NCBI GenBank assembly: GCA_007120685.1
Contig: SKNG01000226.1
Coordinates: 1-11,204 of the forward strand
DNA: 11,204 nt
From: Paracoccaceae bacterium
GTDB taxonomy: Bacteria; Pseudomonadota; Alphaproteobacteria; Rhodobacterales; Rhodobacteraceae
Direction: 5' to 3'
Position 1 is the first letter of the stretch; each line of letters begins with the position of its first letter. The notes under the pieces were generated by a model. That model was not told the origin of the DNA. It worked only from the letters and a program-made list of their open reading frames with translations, and did no database searches. Positions 7,061-11,204 of the stretch are shown here, piece after piece. Both the position numbers and the translations under genes were made by a program.

Positions 7061-7543
7061 ATGGCGGGCCTCACCCATTTCGACGACCAGGGCCGCGCCC
7101 ATATGGTCGATGTCGGCGCCAAGGAGGTGACCGCGCGGGTGGCCGTGGCCAGCGGCCATGTGCGGATGCGCCCCGAGACGCTCGCCCATGTCACCGCCGG
7201 CACGGCAAGGAAGGGCGATGTGCTGGGCGTGGCGCGGCTGGCCGGCATCATGGCGGCCAAGCGCACGGCCGACCTGATCCCGCTCTGCCATCCGTTGCCG
7301 CTGAGCCATGTCGCCGTCGACCTGACGCCTGACAGCACCCTGCCCGGCGTCCGCATCACGGCCGAGGTGCGCACGACCGGCAAGACGGGGGTGGAGATGG
7401 AGGCGCTGACCGCCGTCTCGGCTGCCGCGCTGACCGTCTATGACATGCTCAAGGCGGTAGAGAAATCCATGGAAATCGGCGCCATCGCCGTGGAACGCAA
7501 GGAAGGCGGCAAATCGGGTGCCTATGTCAGGGACGCGCCATGA
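7061..7543 (+). CDS. moaC: Cyclic pyranopterin monophosphate synthase
   Basis: A 160-residue protein, the same size as E. coli MoaC. It converts 3',8-cyclo-7,8-dihydro-GTP to cyclic pyranopterin monophosphate in molybdenum-cofactor synthesis. The residues known to matter in E. coli fall at the same positions here: K51, H77 (in CHPLPLSHV), E112 and E114 (in GVEMEALTAVS), D128 and K131 (in YDMLKAVEK). The start lies 3 bp after the trpC stop, with a G-rich stretch (7048-7053) inside the end of trpC as ribosome-binding site. The stop overlaps the moeA start as ATGA. The protein should therefore be made with trpC and moeA from one transcript. No partner MoaA is visible in the window. Confidence 0.96.
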   Translation: MAGLTHFDDQGRAHMVDVGAKEVTARVAVASGHVRMRPETLAHVTAGTARKGDVLGVARLAGIMAAKRTADLIPLCHPLPLSHVAVDLTPDSTLPGVRITAEVRTTGKTGVEMEALTAVSAAALTVYDMLKAVEKSMEIGAIAVERKEGGKSGAYVRDAP

Positions 7544-8715
7544 TTTCGGTCGATGAGGCACTGGCACAGGTCTTTGCGCTCTGCACGCCGCTGCCGTCAG
7601 AGCCGGTGCCGCTGGCCCAGGCGGCAGCGCGGGTGCTGCGCGCCCCGGCGCTGGCCGGGCGCGACCAGCCGCCCTTCGCGGCCGCCGCGATGGACGGCTA
7701 TGCGCTTTGCGGCCCGGCCGATGCCGGCGCCACCCTGCGCGTGATCGGCGAGGCCGGCGCGGGCCACGGCTTTGACGGCGCTGTCGGCGCGGGCGCGGTG
7801 TTGCGCATCTTCACCGGCGCGCCCCTGCCCCCCGGCGCCGACCGGATCGTCATCCAGGAGGATGTGACCCGCCACGGCGACAGCATCACCCTCAACGAAC
7901 CCGCGCAGGAGGCCCAACGCCACATCCGCCCCGCCGGCGCCGATTTCCGCGCCGGCGACCGGCTCAGCGCCCCGCGCCGGCTGCGGCCGGTGGATCTGGC
8001 GCTGCTGGCGGCGATGAATGTGGCCGAGGTCAGCGTCAGCCGCCGCCCCGTGGTGGCCCTGATCGCCACCGGCGACGAACTGGTGATGCCGGGCGAGGCG
8101 CCGGGGCCGGATCAGATCGTGGCCTCCAACGCCTTCGCGCTGAAGGCGATGGTCGAGGCCGAGGGCGCCGAGGCCCGCCTCCTGCCCATCGCCCGCGACA
8201 CGGCCGATCACCTGCGCACCGTGCTGCAGATGGCGCAGGGGGCGGATGTGATCGTCACCATCGGCGGCGCGTCGGTCGGCGATCATGACCTTGTGGCGCC
8301 GGTGACGGCGGAACTGGGCGCCACACGGTCCTTCTACAAGATCGCCATGCGGCCCGGCAAACCGCTGATGGCGGGGCAGCTTTTCGATGCGCTGATGCTG
8401 GGCCTGCCAGGCAACCCGGTTTCGGCCATCGTCACGGCGCGGCTGTTCCTGATCCCGGCGCTGCGCGCCATGCTCGGCCTCGGCGCCCTGCCCCCGGCCA
8501 CCCTGGGCGCGCGCCTCGCCTGCGACGTGCCGGCCAACGGCCCGCGCACCCATTACATGCGCGCGACGCTGGAACCCGAGGGGCTGATCCGTCCCTTCGG
8601 CAGCCAGGACAGTTCCCTTCTGGGCATCCTTGTCCGCGCCGATGCCCTGCTGATCCGCCCCAAGGGCGACCCCGCGCGCCCCGCCGGCACGCCGGTGCGC
8701 TACCTGCCGCTCTGA
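7540..8715 (+). CDS. moeA: Molybdopterin molybdenumtransferase
   Basis: A 391-residue protein, close to the roughly 400-410 aa of bacterial MoeA. It inserts molybdate into adenylylated molybdopterin to give the molybdenum cofactor. Motifs in order are AAMDGYAL (D52, equivalent of E. coli D59), FTGAPLPPGAD (91-101), IATGDELV with E180 (equivalent of E188), the MPT-binding GGASVGDHD (242-250), MRPGKPLMAG and LPGNPVSA. A C-terminal beta-barrel domain IV follows, to RPAGTPVRYLPL. The start overlaps the moaC stop as ATGA, so translation is coupled. It is followed directly by a tandem-hairpin repeat and then non-coding DNA. From memory, lexA follows moeA in many Rhodobacteraceae; it is not found here within the next 500 bp. 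Confidence 0.95.
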   Translation: MISVDEALAQVFALCTPLPSEPVPLAQAAARVLRAPALAGRDQPPFAAAAMDGYALCGPADAGATLRVIGEAGAGHGFDGAVGAGAVLRIFTGAPLPPGADRIVIQEDVTRHGDSITLNEPAQEAQRHIRPAGADFRAGDRLSAPRRLRPVDLALLAAMNVAEVSVSRRPVVALIATGDELVMPGEAPGPDQIVASNAFALKAMVEAEGAEARLLPIARDTADHLRTVLQMAQGADVIVTIGGASVGDHDLVAPVTAELGATRSFYKIAMRPGKPLMAGQLFDALMLGLPGNPVSAIVTARLFLIPALRAMLGLGALPPATLGARLACDVPANGPRTHYMRATLEPEGLIRPFGSQDSSLLGILVRADALLIRPKGDPARPAGTPVRYLPL

Positions 8716-8735
8716 CCCGCCCCCCCTCTTTGCTC

Positions 8736-8790
8736 TTCAAATATCCTGGGGGGAGTCCGGCGCAAGCCGGACGGGGGGCAAAGCCCCCCA
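8736..8790. repeat. Tandem-hairpin intergenic repeat after moeA
   Basis: After CAAATATCCTGGGGGGA come two perfect hairpins. GTCCGGC (8755-8761) pairs with GCCGGAC (8766-8772) around a GCAA tetraloop. GGGGGGC (8773-8779) pairs with GCCCCCC (8783-8789) around AAA. The stems abut. This is the kind of G/C-rich repeat that is widespread between genes in Rhodobacteraceae, and it shares its lead and G6-stem layout with the element at 902-948. Its position just after the last gene of the trpC-moaC-moeA operon suits a transcription-end or mRNA 3'-end protection role. Only ATTT follows, so it is not a textbook intrinsic terminator. Confidence 0.7.
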
Positions 8791-8832
8791 TTTCGACAGC
8801 AGCACGGAATAAACGGGTCACAAGGCGCCGCC

Positions 8833-9028
8833 GTGGCCATCACCCCTTCGCCGCACCTCGAGCCGATGCTGGCCGAATGGGCGCAGGCTTTCGGCGCGCG
8901 GAAGTATTTCGCCATCATGCGGCCGGGCCTGATCGCAGCCTGCACCTCGGCGGTCGGTTCGCCCATGATACGAGATCCGGCTGATTGGCTCGGGACGCAT
9001 GGGCAACGAGGAAAAACGGGTTCTGTGA
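8833..9028 (+). pseudogene. Possible decayed, frameshifted ORF of unknown function
   Basis: From GTG 8833 the first 43 or so codons show the strong G/C third-position bias of real genes here. They read as a plausible helix-rich segment (SPHLEPMLAEWAQAF, then KYFAIMRPGLIAACTSAVG). Bias in this frame then disappears, although the frame stays open to TGA 9108. From 8969 the next frame reads YEIRLIGSGRMGNEEKRVL and stops at TGA 9026-9028, again in coding-like style. A single indel between about 8955 and 8970 would join the two into about 65 residues. I recognise neither part. It may be a remnant of a gene disrupted by a rearrangement, or a small gene with a sequencing frameshift. Chance coding-like composition in GC-rich DNA is also possible. 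Confidence 0.3.
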
Positions 9029-9042
9029 TACGCCCGTTCGCA

Positions 9043-9060
9043 CGCGCCTTCAAAGGCGCG
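9043..9060. other. Perfect 8-bp hairpin downstream of the decayed ORF
   Basis: CGCGCCTT (9043-9050) and AAGGCGCG (9053-9060) are exact reverse complements around CA. As RNA this would form 7 bp with a TCAA loop. It lies about 15 bp after the TGA at 9026-9028 and about 165 bp beyond the end of the convergent hyu-type gene. It could end either transcript, but no T-run follows on the plus strand. Confidence 0.4.
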
Positions 9061-9223
9061 CCCTCCCCCTGCCGCGTCTGCCGAAGCGATCAACCGGAAA
9101 CGGTATGAGGGGGCTGGCGGTGTTGGCAATGGGCCGGGGCTGGTGTCAAAAGGGACTTTTTTGGGGCAGAGGCGAGTGCGAAGCCGCTCAAGGGCTGTTC
9201 AAACGCCGGCCATCAATCAGCCA

Positions 9224-11204
9224 TCACACCTGCGCTTTGCCATACCCCGCCCCGCCCGCGCTTTCCACCACCAGCCGGTCTCCCCTTCCCAGCGTGAAGG
9301 CAGCCCGCGCCGGCAAGAGCTCGACCGACCCATCCGCCCGTTCCACCCGCGCCGCCGCCGGCCGCGGCGCCCCGCCCCCAAGCGCCCCGCGCGGAACCCG
9401 CCGGAACCGGTCGCCGCGCAGCGACACGGCGATCCCCTCCGCCAGCGCCAGATACACCCGCCGGATCCCGTCGCCGCCACGAAACCGCCCCGCTCCACCG
9501 GACCCGCGCCGCCGCTCGGCCACCAGCAACCTTAGCGGCGCCATCGCTTCCAGCGCCTCGCCCGGCATGTTCATGGCGTTGCCGACATCGGTGGAAATCC
9601 CCGCCGCGCCATCGCCTTCCCGCCCGCCCCCGGCGCCCCCGGCCACAATCTCGGTCACATGGAACCGCTCGCCATCCGCCCCCCGGCCCGAAAAGGCGAT
9701 GACGAAGGACATGCCGCTATTCGCCGCCGGCCGCCGCCCCGGCGCGGCCTGCGAGAGCGCCGCCAGCACCGCCCCGGTGGTCACCCGCACCAACCCCATC
9801 CGCGCATTCACCGCCGCCGGCGGCGCGGCGTTGATGATCGCGCCTTCGGGCAGCACCATCCGCAACACCGTCAGCGTGCCGCCATTGCGCGGCGCCTCGG
9901 GCGGCAGCAGCGAAAACAGCCCGTGCACCAGCGCCGACAGCGGGCCGGAGGCCACGCAGTTGATCGGCGCTGCCACCTGCGCCGCGGTGCCGGTGAAATC
10001 GGCGACCATTTTGCCAGCCACCGGATCGACGCTGAGCGCCAGATGCACATCCACCGCCCCCAGCGCGGCCGAGGGGTCCAGCCCGTCCACCGCCCGGTGC
10101 ACCCCCGGCGCCAGCCCGCGCAGCGCCGTCCGCGCCGCCGCCTCGCCTTCCGCCAACGCAGCCGCGCAGCCTTCCGCGAACCCCTCGGCCCCACGCTCGG
10201 CCACCAGCCGTTGCAGCATCGCCCCGGCATGGCCGGCCGCGGCGAGTTGCGCCATCAGATCGCCCCAGACCACGGCCGGCGCGCGGGAGTTGAGCGCAAT
10301 CAGTCGCTTCGCCAGCGCCACCGGCTTGCCCCCGCGCATCACAGGCATGGGTGGCAGGCGCAGCCCCTCCTGGTAGATCTCCACCGCATCGGGCGGCACC
10401 GAGCCCGCGCGCATCCCGCCGATATCCTGATGGTGCAGGATGCTGACGGCATGGGCGACCATCTCCTTGCCGGCAAAGACGGGGCTTAGCACCACCAGAT
10501 CCGGCAGATGGGTGCCGCCGTCGAAGGGATCGTTCATCACGAAGGCATCGCCGGGTTGCATGGTCCCGGGCAGGAAATCGCGCAGGATGGCAGCCACCGC
10601 GCCTGGCAGCGCCCCCAGCAGCAGCGGAATGGCGTCAGAGAGCGCCAGCAGCCTGCCCTCGGGCGTAAAGAGCGCCGAGGCCGCATCGGCGCCTTCCCGC
10701 ACCACGGGCGAGACAGCAGTGCGGAACAGCACCTGCTGCATGGCCTGCGCGATCCCGTCCAGCCGGGGTTGCAGGGGGATGGCGGTGGCCGTGGCGCGGG
10801 CTGTCGGCGGGGCGGGGGCGGCCAGCGCGGGCGCGGCATCCAGCGGCAGATCGGGCAGCGCCGGCCCCTGATGCCAGCGATGCAGGGCAAAGGCATGGAC
10901 GGCGCCCTGGCGATCCAGCCCATAGCGCTGCCCCCAGGCGGCGTTGAAGGCCTGCGCCAGATCGTCACCGGCATTGGGCCAGCCCGGCAGGTCGATATCC
11001 AGCGGATGCATGGCGGCCCCGGCGGCGGCCTCCAGCACCACGCGGGCGGGCGGCTCGGCGGGCGCTGCATCGGCCAGGGTCTGGGCGGCGATACTGTCCG
11101 AGGCCATCCCCAGCGCCAGGCTCTCCACCCGCGTCTCGCGCAGCGCCAGCAGCCCCAGCGCGCCGCCGCAGCCCGCCCCCGGCACCGCCAGCGGGTCCGG
11201 CATG
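9224..11204 (-). CDS. Fused hydantoinase/5-oxoprolinase (HyuA-HyuB type), 5' end outside the window
   Basis: The frame is open to the right edge, so the start lies beyond the window; the Met at 11203 is probably internal. About 660 residues are visible. Residues about 1-120 resemble the end of a HyuA (hydantoinase A/oxoprolinase) subunit, with LDIDLPGW..., AFNAAWGQRYGL and a final FALHRW. A Pro/Ala-rich linker follows (about 122-141). From about 144 a complete HyuB domain runs to the end: SPVVREGADAASALF, NDPFDGGTHLPDLV (224-237), HHQDIGG (257-263) and IYQEGLRLPP. Near the C-terminus are GAGRFRGGDGIRR and GGAGYGKAQV. Fused A-B architecture is typical of 5-oxoprolinases of about 1200 aa, which open 5-oxoproline or hydantoin-type rings, usually with ATP. 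The exact substrate cannot be told. It is convergent with the moeA operon and separated from it by about 500 bp of non-coding DNA. Confidence 0.88.
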   Translation of the reverse strand, partial: MPDPLAVPGAGCGGALGLLALRETRVESLALGMASDSIAAQTLADAAPAEPPARVVLEAAAGAAMHPLDIDLPGWPNAGDDLAQAFNAAWGQRYGLDRQGAVHAFALHRWHQGPALPDLPLDAAPALAAPAPPTARATATAIPLQPRLDGIAQAMQQVLFRTAVSPVVREGADAASALFTPEGRLLALSDAIPLLLGALPGAVAAILRDFLPGTMQPGDAFVMNDPFDGGTHLPDLVVLSPVFAGKEMVAHAVSILHHQDIGGMRAGSVPPDAVEIYQEGLRLPPMPVMRGGKPVALAKRLIALNSRAPAVVWGDLMAQLAAAGHAGAMLQRLVAERGAEGFAEGCAAALAEGEAAARTALRGLAPGVHRAVDGLDPSAALGAVDVHLALSVDPVAGKMVADFTGTAAQVAAPINCVASGPLSALVHGLFSLLPPEAPRNGGTLTVLRMVLPEGAIINAAPPAAVNARMGLVRVTTGAVLAALSQAAPGRRPAANSGMSFVIAFSGRGADGERFHVTEIVAGGAGGGREGDGAAGISTDVGNAMNMPGEALEAMAPLRLLVAERRRGSGGAGRFRGGDGIRRVYLALAEGIAVSLRGDRFRRVPRGALGGGAPRPAAARVERADGSVELLPARAAFTLGRGDRLVVESAGGAGYGKAQV

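Larger units (their letters stand above)
8791..9223. other. 433-bp stretch without an intact gene, between moeA and the hyu-type gene
   Basis: No intact recognisable gene is seen on either strand. It contains a probable decayed ORF (8833-9028), a perfect hairpin (9043-9060), and a 115-bp tail of mixed composition with AAAAG-GGA-CTTTT (about 9147-9160). Third-position G/C bias falls sharply after about 8965. No tRNA, inverted terminal repeats or transposase fragment was recognised. Confidence 0.5.

Noticed and set aside
6146..7567. 473-codon minus-strand frame opposite trpC-moaC
   Set aside because: It is fully antisense to two genes whose active-site residues are all present; the translation has no recognisable domain.
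8700..9129. Minus-strand frames of 103-117 codons in the gap after moeA
   Set aside because: They run into the hairpin repeat and the end of moeA or over the decayed ORF, are Arg/Pro-rich, and have no ribosome-binding site or motif.

Overview
The window is very GC-rich with strong G/C bias at third codon positions. Its gene order (trpC-moaC-moeA) and purine-degradation cluster resemble those of Rhodobacteraceae (Paracoccus/Rhodobacter-type alphaproteobacteria). The taxonomic placement is inferred from gene content and style, not from a marker gene.

Region 1 (1-2836, + strand) is the distal part of a ureide (urate/allantoin) catabolic operon. It holds the last codons of an upstream gene that looks like the C-terminus of OHCU decarboxylase. 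Then come (S)-ureidoglycine aminohydrolase (allE), ureidoglycolate lyase (allA), and an NCS2 xanthine/uracil-type permease with an in-frame amber codon after 117 codons. Together the enzymes would take OHCU/allantoin-derived ureidoglycine to ureidoglycolate and then glyoxylate plus urea. The permease would supply the purine if it is functional.

Region 2 (2844-6062, - strand) is convergent with region 1. Read in its own direction it encodes a GT87-like polytopic membrane protein, a cytoplasmic glycerophosphodiester phosphodiesterase, and an alpha-methylacyl-CoA racemase-like family III CoA-transferase protein. The last two genes overlap by ATGA.

Region 3 (6251-8715, + strand) is a tight trpC-moaC-moeA operon: indole-3-glycerol phosphate synthase plus two molybdenum-cofactor genes. 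It is divergent from region 2 across a 188-bp intergenic region with a strong inverted repeat.

Region 4 (8716-9223) has no intact gene. It holds a tandem-hairpin intergenic repeat, a probable decayed ORF in two frames, and a hairpin. Region 5 (9224 to the window end, - strand) is the C-terminal two-thirds or so of a fused HyuA-HyuB (5-oxoprolinase/hydantoinase-type) protein whose start lies beyond the window.

I found no CRISPR array, RNA gene, insertion sequence or evident defence system. Most of the window is ordinary metabolic DNA. The best leads are the amber codon in the permease, the decayed ORF downstream of moeA, and the hairpin elements.
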